From: Verrucomicrobiia bacterium
GTDB lineage: Bacteria; Verrucomicrobiota; Verrucomicrobiia; JABWAM01
DNA length: 64,000 bases
Direction of reading: 5' to 3'
Assembly (NCBI GenBank): GCA_028687435.1
Contig: JAQUAF010000015.1
Coordinates: 1 to 64,000 of the forward strand
Position 1 is the first letter of the stretch; each line of letters starts with the position of its first letter. Position numbers and translations under genes: made by a program. Shown one piece after another: positions 17,800 to 26,722 of this stretch. Under the pieces are notes generated by a model. That model searched no databases and was not told where the DNA came from. It saw nothing but the letters and a program-made list of their open reading frames with translations.

Positions 17800-17840
17800 A
17801 TTTTCCTCTGTTTTATTGGGGGGGTTATTGTTGGCATGTT

Positions 17841-17857
17841 TCAAAAGGAGGCTCCTT
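17841..17857 (-). promoter_or_regulatory. Short hairpin between kinase and NagB-like gene
   Basis: AAAAGGA and TCCTTTT form a 7-bp stem around a 3-base loop just after the kinase stop. On the minus strand the stem contains an AGGAG ribosome-binding-like core, so folding could modulate translation of the upstream TTG start. No function is shown. Confidence 0.25.
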
Positions 17858-17859
17858 TT

Positions 17860-19341
17860 TTATTCGCCAGCGGGAGATTGATGCGGAGCCGATTCCCAAC
17901 CGGCGCGAAGATGGGCATAACGTTCGACGAGTTGTGGTTCCGGAAACACAAGGTTGTTTTCTATCCCGGAGGGGCCGTTTTTCAAAGCTGATTGGGCCGC
18001 GCCAAGGAGCCCGGGGCACAAGGACAGGCATTTTCGCCAGCTTGGAGATTGTCCGACAGCCATTTGGGCTGCGCCGAGGAGGACGTCGCCACCGCCCCGG
18101 CGGACGGGGCGGTTGAGAACGTTGGCGATGATTTGCAGCCAATGGGAACTGGCGCCGCCTCCGCCGGCGACATGGAAGACTTGGCAGGAGAGATCGGCTT
18201 GCAGTTCGTCGACAATCAGGGTGCGCAACTCGAAGGCGATGCCTTCATAAACCGCCTGGGCGCGTTGAGGCAAACCGCCCTGGCCGCGCCATGCCTGCGG
18301 GGTGCGAAGATGTCTGGGATAAAAGAACACCGGTTCGTTTGATGGGGAGGAACCCGGCGCCCCGGCGCTCCGGGCGCAGGCATCGAAATCTTGAATGGCG
18401 GCATCCGGCATGATCTGGCTGCGCGCCCAGTCCAGAGCCAGGCAACCTTCGTCGCGAACGGCCAGTTCGTAATAATTTCCTTCCGGATAAGGTCCCCAGG
18501 CGGAAACGGGATGGAAAGGCCCCCGATGACGACCGGCGATGCGATAGGCCACCAGGGCGGTGCCAAGGGTGATGATGCCTTTTTCCCCGGAACAATCATT
18601 GCCATAGGCGGCCGCGGTCTGGTCGTTTCCGGCGAGGCAGAACCGGACATCCTTTCCAAGGGGAAGTCCGGGGCAGGACTGTTGGGAGACAAAGCATTCT
18701 CCTTGTGAAACAAGCCGGGGACATTGATGGGGTTTCAAGCCGGTCAGCTTCAGCATGTCCGGCCACCATGTTTTTTGTTCGAGGGAGTAGAGACCGCTCA
18801 TGGCGGCAAGATTGGGGTCGATGGCATTGCAGCCGCCCAAGCGATGCAAAATCCAGCCGGGGAGCGAAACCCAGACGGCGGCGTTTTGGAGCTTTTTCGG
18901 TTGGCTGGCGTTCAAGTGGGCCAACTGGCAGGCTTGCAGTTGGGGGGCGGGGGCGGGGAAGCTGCAGTGTTGATGAAAAACAGCGCCGAGTTGGGAGGCC
19001 ATGGCCGCCGCTTCGCGTCCGGCGCGTTTGTCCATCCAACTGATCAGGGGCATGGAAGGGCGGCCCTGATTGTCGAGAAGGGTGAAAGTCTGGGCCTGGC
19101 TGGCCAGGGAGATCAGATGAAGATCCCGGGGCTGGATGCCGGCGCTTTGGCAGGCAGAGCGGATGGTCTCGATGGCCTGGCGCCAGGCGGTTTCCGCGTC
19201 CAATTCCGCCGTGCCGCGGTCGAGCGTGAGATATTGGACGGGAACGCCGCCTTCGCCCAAGCGGCGGAGTTGTTCGTCAAAGACCGCCGCCTTGAAGAGG
19301 GTGGAACCCAGATCGAGGGCGAGAATGAGCGTGGAAGGCAT
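17860..19341 (-). CDS. FGGY-family carbohydrate kinase
   Basis: A 493-residue ATP-dependent sugar kinase with two actin-like domains. The N-terminus LALDLGSTLFKAAVFD binds phosphate of ATP, ISWMDKRAGREA is the FGGY-type sugar-site region, GIITLGTALVAYRI follows, and the C-terminal VAGGGGASSHWLQIIANVLNRPV matches the FGGY C-domain. Relatives phosphorylate xylulose, gluconate, glycerol or sedoheptulose; the exact sugar is unknown. Being followed by NagB-like and NagA genes, it may phosphorylate the amido sugar that NagA then deacetylates. It starts at the ATG at 19341. Confidence 0.85.
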   Translation of the reverse strand: MPSTLILALDLGSTLFKAAVFDEQLRRLGEGGVPVQYLTLDRGTAELDAETAWRQAIETIRSACQSAGIQPRDLHLISLASQAQTFTLLDNQGRPSMPLISWMDKRAGREAAAMASQLGAVFHQHCSFPAPAPQLQACQLAHLNASQPKKLQNAAVWVSLPGWILHRLGGCNAIDPNLAAMSGLYSLEQKTWWPDMLKLTGLKPHQCPRLVSQGECFVSQQSCPGLPLGKDVRFCLAGNDQTAAAYGNDCSGEKGIITLGTALVAYRIAGRHRGPFHPVSAWGPYPEGNYYELAVRDEGCLALDWARSQIMPDAAIQDFDACARSAGAPGSSPSNEPVFFYPRHLRTPQAWRGQGGLPQRAQAVYEGIAFELRTLIVDELQADLSCQVFHVAGGGGASSHWLQIIANVLNRPVRRGGGDVLLGAAQMAVGQSPSWRKCLSLCPGLLGAAQSALKNGPSGIENNLVFPEPQLVERYAHLRAGWESAPHQSPAGE

Positions 19342-19439
19342 GAGGAGGATTTTGGCGTTATGATTTTGGATCGGGGATTTTACATTTGATGCTGGCAGGA
19401 ATGGTGTTCCGTTCCCTGGTGTCCAAGCGCCTGGTCAGT

Positions 19440-20756
19440 TTAACCAAGATCTTTCATCAAGGAAAGAACGGCTTCGGTCATGATCTGGCCGGATTTTGCC
19501 TGAAAAAGCGCCCAAGCCGCTTCGTAGCCGCCGGCGGCTTCGGCTTCGGGGGTGACAATGTATCCCTGCAGTTCGCCGTTGGCCATGGAGATGACGAATG
19601 CCTGGCGGGGGGCGCGGCGTTTGATCTCCAGTCCGTATTCGCAGAAGATTTCGCAGGGCAGACCGGCGAGGAAGCAATCGCCGATTTGCAAAACTTGCGC
19701 TTCGGCCGGGGAATATTGGCGGGCCAGGTTCCGGGTCAATCCTTTTTCCTGGGCATGGGCCAGAGCAAGGGCTTCCTCGGCGCCGAACACGACGCATTCG
19801 GCGGTGCGAACGGGGCCATGCCCGGCTTTTTCCCGTTTGAGACGTTCGAAGGTCTCCCGGGCTTGGACCAGTTTTTTTTCAGCTTCCGCGACGGATAGAA
19901 ATTGGCGGGGGGGCAGTTCGACAAGGCGGCTCTTACCGCGCAGGATGACGGTTTCGACGCTGGCGCCGGGCGGGATGGCGGCAATGGTTTGGGTGATGGA
20001 TTGGCCCAGTTTGCGTCCCAGCCGTTCCGCCTCGGCGAAGGTTTGCGCTTTCACGTCATAGCGGGGGCTGAGATTGCCGGAGGGGCCATTGTGATAGATG
20101 ACGGCGGCGCCGGGGAATTTCTCCGTGATGGCCAGGCGGGTGTAATGGGGGAAATCGGATGAGATTTCGCGGCTGTCCTCGTGGAGGACGGTCGGATGCA
20201 TGCCGTACACCACGATCACCGCCATGGGTTGACCGGATGCGGCGGCATACACACACAAGATGCCGGCTTCCCAGTCCATGGGACCTTGACGGTTGAGACG
20301 GTTGCATCCGACCCCCTCCACTTGGGAAGATGTGACGGCGAGCCGGGCGGGTTGCAGGCGGGTGGCGGCTTGAATGCCGGCCTGGATGATTTTGTCCTCC
20401 ACGAAAGCCAGATATTCCGGATCGGCGGGGGGCACGATGGGATCGTTTTTCCATACCAGATAATCAACTGTGGGAGGGCCGGAATGGGTATGGGTGGCGC
20501 TGATGAGGATGTGTTCGGGAGGGATGCCTGTGGCTTGCTTGATGGCGTTGCGGCAGCGGCGGGCCGCGCCGGCGGTGATGAAAATCAGGTCAAGGCTGAT
20601 GAGAAGGATGCGGTTGGGGCCGTCAGCCATGCACAACGCGCTGGCCAGCAGCGGATCGTGAACGCCGGTGGAGGTTCGTTCGACATGGGGATAGCCCACG
20701 AGAAATACCGGCTTTTGCGGGGTGATGTCCTGGATGGATGCGGCGGCTTGGAGCAT
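19440..20756 (-). CDS. Neutral/alkaline ceramidase-like hydrolase (second copy)
   Basis: A 438-residue protein of the same family as the gene at 12989, with an ITPQKPVFLVGYPH start, ISLDLIFITAGAAR and the metal motif SATHTHSGPPTVD near residue 90, then VVYGMHPTVLHEDSREISSDFP. No signal peptide and no C-terminal Ig-like domain are seen, so a cytoplasmic amide hydrolase is more likely than a secreted ceramidase. It lies between a Gfo/Idh dehydrogenase and an FGGY kinase gene. Two diverged copies on opposite arms of one locus suggest two steps or two substrates. Confidence 0.82.
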   Translation of the reverse strand: MLQAAASIQDITPQKPVFLVGYPHVERTSTGVHDPLLASALCMADGPNRILLISLDLIFITAGAARRCRNAIKQATGIPPEHILISATHTHSGPPTVDYLVWKNDPIVPPADPEYLAFVEDKIIQAGIQAATRLQPARLAVTSSQVEGVGCNRLNRQGPMDWEAGILCVYAAASGQPMAVIVVYGMHPTVLHEDSREISSDFPHYTRLAITEKFPGAAVIYHNGPSGNLSPRYDVKAQTFAEAERLGRKLGQSITQTIAAIPPGASVETVILRGKSRLVELPPRQFLSVAEAEKKLVQARETFERLKREKAGHGPVRTAECVVFGAEEALALAHAQEKGLTRNLARQYSPAEAQVLQIGDCFLAGLPCEIFCEYGLEIKRRAPRQAFVISMANGELQGYIVTPEAEAAGGYEAAWALFQAKSGQIMTEAVLSLMKDLG

Positions 20757-20879
20757 GGGAGTGTTGATTCAAGGTTTTGGCATGGTTCAGAGGTTCAGGG
20801 TCCACAGTTCACGGTTTAAAGGCATAGAATGAACAATTTATCCTGCAAAATATCAGTGTTTGATCTTCAGACTATTCAC

Positions 20880-22028
20880 CTAAACGGCTTCCGTGGAGGC
20901 GTTTTTTTGCGATCGCAAGGCGGCGGTGAAGAGCCGGTGGCTCCAGGCGGTTTCCTCGGGGGTGACGCAGCCGGCGCAAGGTTTGATGGGTTTTCCGTTG
21001 GCCGCTTCGTGGAAGAAAGACGCCATCATTTGCAGGATGGCGTCGGAAAAGCCAAATTCGAAGATGTCGCCGGTGATGGTCTTGAACGCCGATTCGTAGC
21101 TCATGTCGAGATGTTGCCAGGCTTGTTCGCCGCCCTTGTACTCCAGCAGTTCAAGGCATTTCGGATTTTTGGTTGAAAAACGGGCGGAGGCTTTGGTTCC
21201 GAAGATTTCGATGTGCCAGGTGTCCTTCTGGCCGGGGGCGATGCGCTGGGTTTTGATGGTCAGGGGGAAGGGGGCGCCGCTTTTGGGGTCGGCGGATTCG
21301 CAAAGCAACGTGGCGTTGTCCCATGTTTCGCAAGGCGCCATGCCTCCCTTGCCGTCGGGACGTTGGGCCACGATTTTGGAAAGGATGGCGCGGACATTCT
21401 TTGGAAACCAGCCCATGCGAAAAGGGAAGTGGCAGGCGTGCATGCCCAAGTCGCCCATGGCGCCGTACTCGCCGTTGATCTTGACCAGGCGTTTCCAGTT
21501 GATGGGTTTGTTGGGGTCGAGATCGCTGGAATGCAGGAATCCGCTGTTGACCTCAAAAATCCGGCCAAAGGATTCCTCTTCCACCATGCGAAACATGCGT
21601 TGCACCGCGGGAAAGAACGGAAATTCCGAGGAACTCCGGACCACCAGGCGGGGATTGGCCTTGACCGCCGCCAGGATGGCGTTGTTGGCGGCCAGGTCGA
21701 TGCCGAAAGGTTTTTCTCCGAGCAGATGTTTTCCCGCCTGGATGATGGCCGGGTAGAGTTCCGCGTGCAGGTTGTGCGGAACCGCGCAATACACGGCATC
21801 CACTTCCGGGCTGGCGATCAATTCGCGGTAGTCGGCGGCGACCAGTTTGATGGTTGGGAAGTTTTCCTTGAACCAGTCGATGCGGCCGGGCGGCGGCGCC
21901 TTGTCGCAGATGGCGGTGATGACGGGCCGGACATTGATGTCCGCAAGGTGACACCAGCGCGCGACCGCGCTGGCCAGTTCACGGCCCATGAGGCCAAGTC
22001 CGATGATGCCGAAGCGAACGGTTTTCAT
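20880..22028 (-). CDS. Gfo/Idh/MocA-family NAD(P)-dependent oxidoreductase
   Basis: A 382-residue dehydrogenase. It starts with the Rossmann motif RFGIIGLGLMGRELASAV and carries the CAVPHNLHAELYPAIIQAGKHLLGEKPFGID segment (EKP) typical of Gfo/Idh/MocA proteins. GDLGMHACHFPFRMG near residue 197 provides the His region of the catalytic site. It oxidises a sugar or cyclitol hydroxyl. In this operon it could make the keto group that one of the aminotransferases uses, or the reverse. A second, shorter family member lies at 58903. Confidence 0.86.
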   Translation of the reverse strand: MKTVRFGIIGLGLMGRELASAVARWCHLADINVRPVITAICDKAPPPGRIDWFKENFPTIKLVAADYRELIASPEVDAVYCAVPHNLHAELYPAIIQAGKHLLGEKPFGIDLAANNAILAAVKANPRLVVRSSSEFPFFPAVQRMFRMVEEESFGRIFEVNSGFLHSSDLDPNKPINWKRLVKINGEYGAMGDLGMHACHFPFRMGWFPKNVRAILSKIVAQRPDGKGGMAPCETWDNATLLCESADPKSGAPFPLTIKTQRIAPGQKDTWHIEIFGTKASARFSTKNPKCLELLEYKGGEQAWQHLDMSYESAFKTITGDIFEFGFSDAILQMMASFFHEAANGKPIKPCAGCVTPEETAWSHRLFTAALRSQKNASTEAV

Positions 22029-22125
22029 TTTGGATTTTAGATTTTGGATTTTTGAGTGGGGAATCTGGCTGTCCGGCGTCTTCTTGCCCTCCGAAGCCCT
22101 GGCAAAGGCGGAAGTGCAGGACTGA

Positions 22126-23502
22126 TCAGGCGAAGCCCAGTTGTTTTTCCGTTTCGCCGATGGCTTCCTCGATCATGTCGAGGCCGCGGATGAGGGTGTC
22201 GTCGTCCATGACAATCGGGGGGCTCATGCGCAGGATGTGTCCGGCGGGAATCCAGGCCAGTCCCTTGGCAAAGGCTTTTTGATAGACCAGCTTGCCTGCT
22301 TCGTCGAAAGGCGTCTTTTTGGCGCGATCCTTGACCAGTTCAACGCCCATGAGACAGCCTTTGGCGCGAACGTCGCCCACAATGGGATGACGTTCCATCA
22401 TCCGCTTCATGTGCTTCATGGCGATGGCTTCGAGATGCAGGGCGCGGTCGAGAAGTTTTTCCTCCTCGATGACTTCAAAGCAGGCCAGGGCCGCGGCGCA
22501 GGCCATGGGATTGCCGCCGTAGCTGGAGGAGGCGGAGATTTTTTCAATGGCTTCCTTGTACGGTTCGCGCACGGCGACGGCGGTGACCGGAAAGCCGTTG
22601 CCGAAACCCTTGCCCAGCGTGACCACGTCGGGAACCACGTTCCAGTGTTCGCAGGCGAGCCATTTGCCGGTGCGGCCCATGCTGTTGAGCACTTCGTCGG
22701 CCATCAAAAGCATTTTGTGGTCGTCGCAGAATTTGCGGAGCTTGGGCAGAAAATCATCCGGAGGAATCACCGAGCCGCCCCAGCCTTGGATGGGTTCCAG
22801 GACAAATGCGGCCAGTTGGCGGGTGGTGGCGCGGTCAATGTATTCCGCGTAAAATTCCAGATATTTGTCGGTGTCGATGGTTCCGTCCGTCTTGGTCCAC
22901 ATCGGACGGTAGGGGGCGGGCCGCGGGACCATGTGCATGCCCGGGGCGCGGGTCGAGCCGTAGATGGTGGAGGGAAATTCCGCCAGCGAAACCGCGCCGT
23001 AGGTTTTGCCATGGAAATCGTAGAAGCAGGACATCATTTCGAATTTGCCTGTGGCGGCCCGGCAGACGCGCAGACCGGCTTCCACCGCAGCCGTGCCGCA
23101 ATCGTAGAGTTGGAATCCATTGAGGTCGCCCGGCAGGGTGGCGGCCATTTTTTCCATCAGACGGGTTTTGATTTCCGTGGTGAAATCGTGGCAGTTCATC
23201 AATTGACCGGCGTATTTTTGGACGGCTTCCGTGATCTTGGGGTGACAATGCCCCAGTGTGGTGACGTAGATGCCTGAGGAGAAATCGATGTAAACATTGC
23301 CATCCACATCGGTGAGGGTGCAGCCGTAGCCAGATTCAAAGGCAACAGGGAAGAGTTTGACCTGGCCGCTGAGTCCCTTGAAATGTTTTGTGCAACGGGC
23401 ATGGAGCGCCTTGGACTTGGGGCCGGGGGCCGCCACTTTCATATGAGGAACTTTAGTCAGGTCCACTTTAGCCCAGCTGGAGGAGGAAGGATTTTTTCGC
23501 AT
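22126..23502 (-). CDS. Class III PLP aminotransferase (first gene of minus-strand operon)
   Basis: A 458-residue class III aminotransferase. Motifs are SSGIYVTTLGHCHPKI, YDCGTAAVEAGLRVCRAATG, FYDFHGKTYGAVSL, ADEVLNSMGRTGK and TLGKGFGNGFPVTA (Schiff-base lysine). It resembles 4-aminobutyrate or alanine-glyoxylate type enzymes and differs clearly from the enzyme at 9252. It heads the minus-strand gene set that continues through Gfo/Idh, ceramidase-like, kinase, NagB-like and nagA. A sigma-70-like promoter and a palindromic operator candidate lie directly upstream. Confidence 0.85.
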   Translation of the reverse strand: MRKNPSSSSWAKVDLTKVPHMKVAAPGPKSKALHARCTKHFKGLSGQVKLFPVAFESGYGCTLTDVDGNVYIDFSSGIYVTTLGHCHPKITEAVQKYAGQLMNCHDFTTEIKTRLMEKMAATLPGDLNGFQLYDCGTAAVEAGLRVCRAATGKFEMMSCFYDFHGKTYGAVSLAEFPSTIYGSTRAPGMHMVPRPAPYRPMWTKTDGTIDTDKYLEFYAEYIDRATTRQLAAFVLEPIQGWGGSVIPPDDFLPKLRKFCDDHKMLLMADEVLNSMGRTGKWLACEHWNVVPDVVTLGKGFGNGFPVTAVAVREPYKEAIEKISASSSYGGNPMACAAALACFEVIEEEKLLDRALHLEAIAMKHMKRMMERHPIVGDVRAKGCLMGVELVKDRAKKTPFDEAGKLVYQKAFAKGLAWIPAGHILRMSPPIVMDDDTLIRGLDMIEEAIGETEKQLGFA

Positions 23503-23528
23503 ATGGAACTTTTTGATAGTGTCAATAA

Positions 23529-23543
23529 AACAATTAAATTGTT
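23529..23543. promoter_or_regulatory. Palindromic operator candidate
   Basis: AACAATTAAATTGTT is a perfect 15-base palindrome with a central A. It lies between the predicted promoter (23560-23588) and the aminotransferase start at 23502, where a bound repressor would block transcription. A weaker dyad (GTTCGT ... ACGAAC, 23541-23574) overlaps it. No regulator is assigned. Confidence 0.4.
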
Positions 23544-23559
23544 CGTTATTGTTTACTTA

Positions 23560-23588
23560 TGAATATCACGAACATTTAAATTTGTCAA
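23560..23588 (-). promoter_or_regulatory. Sigma-70-like promoter candidate
   Basis: On the minus strand TTGACA (23583-23588) and TATTCA (23560-23565) are separated by exactly 17 bases in AT-rich DNA. Transcription would start near 23553 and read the aminotransferase-to-nagA gene set. Confidence 0.45.
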
Positions 23589-23690
23589 ATCACAGATAGA
23601 GAATTCGATTGAGGCTCTTGCAAAACTACGATACTTGGCATTGCTGTGGATTTTTTCGCCGGGAAAGTGTGGATCTTGAGCTCGGCTTTT

Positions 23691-23821
23691 AATGTTAAGG
23701 AATTTCAATGTTTCAGGATGCAAACGAAATTGCGACAGTCTCTGGATCCCCGCATCTGCGGGAATGACGGAAGGGGAGCACGTCCATTTCACCATTGTCA
23801 TTCCCGCGAAAGCGGAAATCC
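23691..23821. repeat. TGTTAAGGAATTTC motif and ATTCCCGC/GCGGGAAT hairpin pair
   Basis: A 23-base motif beginning AATGTTAAGGAATTTC (23691-23713) is also found at 41443-41465. Next come two small hairpins, CCCGC-ATCT-GCGGG (23744-23768) and CCCGC-GAAA-GCGG (23797-23821). They are inverted with respect to each other and flank about 28 bases. The same pair occurs at 41246-41353. The gap between the aminotransferase and rplU (23503-23979) holds these repeats and the minus-strand promoter, and no gene. Confidence 0.7.
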
Positions 23822-23979
23822 AGTTGGCTTTTGCGTCGAGCCTTGAGCGTCAAACCGACGGGCGCTGAGCCCGGTGTTTTTGGTTCCCATGTCGCGCCAA
23901 AACAGATTTTTCATGAAAAAGTGCTTGCGCCTGAGGATGTTTGCTGGCAAGTTACGACGCTCTTTCGGAGTTGAAAAAC

Positions 23980-24294
23980 ATGTACGCTATTATTGAAACC
24001 GGCAACAAACAGTATCGTGTTGAAAAAGACACGGTTTTGGCAATTGAAAAGCTTGACGCTGAAAAAGGCGGCAAGGTGACCTTTGATCATGTGCTCATGA
24101 CCTCCAACGATGGGCAGGTTAAAATCGGCAAGCCCACGGTACCGGGTGCTTGTGTGCAGGCGGAGGTGGTGGAGCATTTCAAAGCGGACAAGGTGACGAC
24201 CTATAAAAAGCGGCGGCGGCATGGTTTTGAGAGGACGCATGGACACAGGCAGCCGTTGACCAAGGTGAAGATCACCGGGATTCAGGCCAGCTAA
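23980..24294 (+). CDS. rplU: 50S ribosomal protein L21
   Basis: A 104-residue ribosomal protein beginning MYAIIETGNKQYRVEKD and ending KKRRRHGFERTHGHRQPLTKVKITGI, both standard for bL21. It binds 23S rRNA in the large subunit. The ATG at 23980 is chosen over a TTG at 23941 because it gives the canonical N-terminus. rpmA follows after 32 bases, the usual bacterial order, and the operon seems to continue into acylphosphatase and ABC transporter genes. Confidence 0.97.
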   Translation: MYAIIETGNKQYRVEKDTVLAIEKLDAEKGGKVTFDHVLMTSNDGQVKIGKPTVPGACVQAEVVEHFKADKVTTYKKRRRHGFERTHGHRQPLTKVKITGIQAS

Positions 24295-24326
24295 GTTGAT
24301 TTTAAACCTTTAACGATTTTCCAGCC

Positions 24327-24587
24327 ATGGCACACAAAAAAGGACAGGGCAGCACCCAGAACGGACGCGACAGCATCAGCAAACGGTTGGGCGTCAAGCG
24401 ATTTGGCGGCGAACTCGTTTTGCCGGGATGCATCATTGTCCGCCAGCGTGGAACGCGCTTTCACCCGGGTCTCAATGTGGGATTGGGCCGCGATTTTACG
24501 ATTTATTCGCTGGTCAAGGGGCATGTGCGGTTTGACAAAGACGGTCGCCGGGTCAATGTGGTGCCGTCCGAAGCGGCAAAGAATTAG
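24327..24587 (+). CDS. rpmA: 50S ribosomal protein L27
   Basis: An 86-residue protein beginning [16 protein letters not shown] and containing [21 protein letters not shown], the standard bL27 sequence, whose N-terminus reaches the peptidyl transferase centre. There is no cleavable N-terminal extension of the Firmicutes type. It follows rplU directly. The obg gene that often follows is absent; acylphosphatase is next. Confidence 0.97.
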   Translation: MAHKKGQGSTQNGRDSISKRLGVKRFGGELVLPGCIIVRQRGTRFHPGLNVGLGRDFTIYSLVKGHVRFDKDGRRVNVVPSEAAKN

Positions 24588-24651
24588 CGCGGGTTTTGCT
24601 TGATGCAGACGGGGGGGGCGCCGGATTCCGGTGTGGGCGGCTGGCTTTGTT

Positions 24652-24936
24652 ATGCCAACGAACACAGAGCGGGCGATAGTTCATTTCAGCGGCCATGTCC
24701 AAGGGGTGGGGTTTCGATACACCTGTCGCCAGTTGGTCAACGAGTTTATGCTTACAGGATACGTGAAAAATCTGGAAGATGGGCGGGTCGAATTGGGATT
24801 GGAGGGGGAAAAACCGGAGATCGATGGGTATTTGGAGGAACTCGAAAAAAGCGGCCTCAAGTCTTTTATCCGCCAGCGAACAATTGACTGGCAGCCGGCC
24901 ACGGGCGAATGGCATCATTTTCGGATTGTGCATTAG
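24652..24936 (+). CDS. acyP: Acylphosphatase
   Basis: A 94-residue enzyme that hydrolyses acyl phosphates. The catalytic pair is visible: Arg22 in HVQGVGFRY and Asn40 in [12 protein letters not shown]. An ATG at 24652 gives the normal length; a GTG at 24631 would add seven residues. It is placed between rpmA and an ABC transporter operon on the same strand. Confidence 0.92.
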   Translation: MPTNTERAIVHFSGHVQGVGFRYTCRQLVNEFMLTGYVKNLEDGRVELGLEGEKPEIDGYLEELEKSGLKSFIRQRTIDWQPATGEWHHFRIVH

Positions 24937-24962
24937 GATTTCAAAAGTGATAATGATCTGCC

Positions 24963-25841
24963 ATGGACATGGTTTCGTCAACTTCATCCGCCATTGAGAC
25001 GAGAAACCTGAGCAAACACTTCCGGGTTTCGCTCAGGCGAAAGGTGATAGGACTCGACAAATTGAATTTTGTGGTTCGCGAGAATGAAGTGTATGGCCTT
25101 CTCGGCCCCAACGGTTCAGGCAAGAGCACGACCATCAAGCTGATTCTTGGCCTTTACCAGCCCACCGAGGGTGAAGCCAGGCTTTTTGGCATGAATGTGG
25201 AATCGGTTTCTTCCCGTGTGAGCGTGGGATTTCTCCCTGAAAATCCCTATTTCTACAAGTATCTGAGCGGTGAGGAAACAGTCCGTTTTTTTGGGCGCTT
25301 GTGCGGCATGAGGGGGCGGGCGCTTGAGGACAAGGTGAGTGAGTTGATTGCCATGGTGGGGTTGGAAAGGCACCGTCACCGGCGTCTGGGGGGATATTCG
25401 AAAGGAATGCTGCAGCGAATCGGGCTTGCGCAGGCCATGGTGCAGGATCCCAAGTTGTTGTTGCTGGATGAGCCGACGGCCGGTGTGGACCCCATCGGGT
25501 CGATCGAAATTCGCGACATGATTCTCAAGCTTAAAAAAATGGGCAAGACCATCCTGCTGTGTTCGCATCTTCTGGATCAGGTGCAGGATGTTTGCGACCG
25601 CATCGGCATCCTGCAGTATGGGAAGATGATTTTGGAGGGGGATGTGAAGGAACTGCTCACACGCAAGGATCAATACCAGTATGTGATCGAGGGACTGTCC
25701 CAGGAGGCCCGCAGCCAGATTGGAAGGCAGATTGGGGACAAGGGGGGGAGGATTCTTCGCGAGGGCAGCCCCCAGACCACGCTGGAACAGCTGTTTTTGC
25801 AGACAGTGCGGCAAGGGGATAACCGTCAGGAGGGGATATGA
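24963..25841 (+). CDS. ABC transporter ATP-binding protein
   Basis: A 292-residue ATPase subunit of an ABC-2 type exporter. Walker A GPNGSGKST, signature YSKGMLQRIGLAQAM, Walker B LLLLDEPTAGVDP and the switch His (LLCSHLLDQ) are all present. A C-terminal extension of about 70 residues follows the core domain. The permease gene overlaps its stop codon (ATGA at 25838), so the two form one transporter. The closest known types include the gliding/Nos/lantibiotic self-protection exporters; the cargo is unknown. Confidence 0.92.
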   Translation: MDMVSSTSSAIETRNLSKHFRVSLRRKVIGLDKLNFVVRENEVYGLLGPNGSGKSTTIKLILGLYQPTEGEARLFGMNVESVSSRVSVGFLPENPYFYKYLSGEETVRFFGRLCGMRGRALEDKVSELIAMVGLERHRHRRLGGYSKGMLQRIGLAQAMVQDPKLLLLDEPTAGVDPIGSIEIRDMILKLKKMGKTILLCSHLLDQVQDVCDRIGILQYGKMILEGDVKELLTRKDQYQYVIEGLSQEARSQIGRQIGDKGGRILREGSPQTTLEQLFLQTVRQGDNRQEGI

Positions 25842-26719
25842 GCGGCTCGCAACGCCATTTTTTTTCATTTTATCGTCTTTGGACCATTGCCGCCAACACG
25901 ATGACAGAGATTGTGAGGCAGAAGTTTTTTTACATTCTGCTGCTTTTCGGGGTCATTGTGCTGATCCTGTCGTTGTTTTTGCTGGAATTTTCGCATCTGG
26001 ACCGTGTCAAGTTCATCAAGGATTTCAACCTTGCGGCCATTGCATTTTTCGGGGCCTTGATCACCATTGTGGGCACGGCGGAGTTGCTGCCCTTGGAACT
26101 GGAGAATCGGACGATTTATCCAATTCTGGCCAAGCCGGTTTTCCGGCTGGAATTTTTGCTTGGAAAATTTACCGGCATGATCAGCTTGTTGTTGCTGACG
26201 CTGTTGCTGATGAGCGTGATCTTTGCGGCGCTGCTTTTTTACACGGAAACCCAACTTTTGGCGGATGCGATGGCTGGACGCGGATTGGCTGAGGGGGTTA
26301 CCGTGGATGAGGCGGTGCGGCAGGTGAAGGCCCAGGTTCGAGATGCGCAGCTCTTCAAGGCCATCCTGCTGATTTATTTCAAGCTGGTGATTGTTTGCGC
26401 GGTGGGCATCCTCATTGCCACCTTTGCCACATCGGTTGTTTTTAACGTCATTTGCACTTCGATCATCTATATCTGCGGCCATCTGGTGACAACCGCGCGA
26501 GCGGAATGGATGTCCAACCAGACCGTGTCCTCCAAGCCGATGCTGGGGATTCTGGTTTTTTTCATTCCGGATCTGGACGCCTTCAATATTGCCGACGCCT
26601 TGGTTTTGGGACAAAGTGTCTCATGGGAATTGGTTTTTCAGACCATCCGTTACGGCTTTTTTTACACCGGAGTGATTCTGCTGGTTGCCCACTTTATTTT
26701 TGACAGCAAGGAAATTTGA
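25838..26719 (+). CDS. ABC-2 type permease
   Basis: A 293-residue membrane protein with an N-terminal amphipathic stretch, then about six hydrophobic helices (FFYILLLFGVIVLILSLFLLEF, LITIVGTAELLPLELE, MISLLLLTLLLMSVIFAALLFY, and so on). The pattern ENRTIYPILAKPVFRLEFLLGKF is typical of ABC-2 permeases of the YhaP/NosY kind. An acidic/charged segment of about 50 residues between helices 3 and 4 is probably extracytoplasmic or cytoplasmic loop. It pairs with the ATPase whose gene it overlaps. Confidence 0.87.
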   Translation: MSGSQRHFFSFYRLWTIAANTMTEIVRQKFFYILLLFGVIVLILSLFLLEFSHLDRVKFIKDFNLAAIAFFGALITIVGTAELLPLELENRTIYPILAKPVFRLEFLLGKFTGMISLLLLTLLLMSVIFAALLFYTETQLLADAMAGRGLAEGVTVDEAVRQVKAQVRDAQLFKAILLIYFKLVIVCAVGILIATFATSVVFNVICTSIIYICGHLVTTARAEWMSNQTVSSKPMLGILVFFIPDLDAFNIADALVLGQSVSWELVFQTIRYGFFYTGVILLVAHFIFDSKEI

Positions 26720-26722
26720 TTT

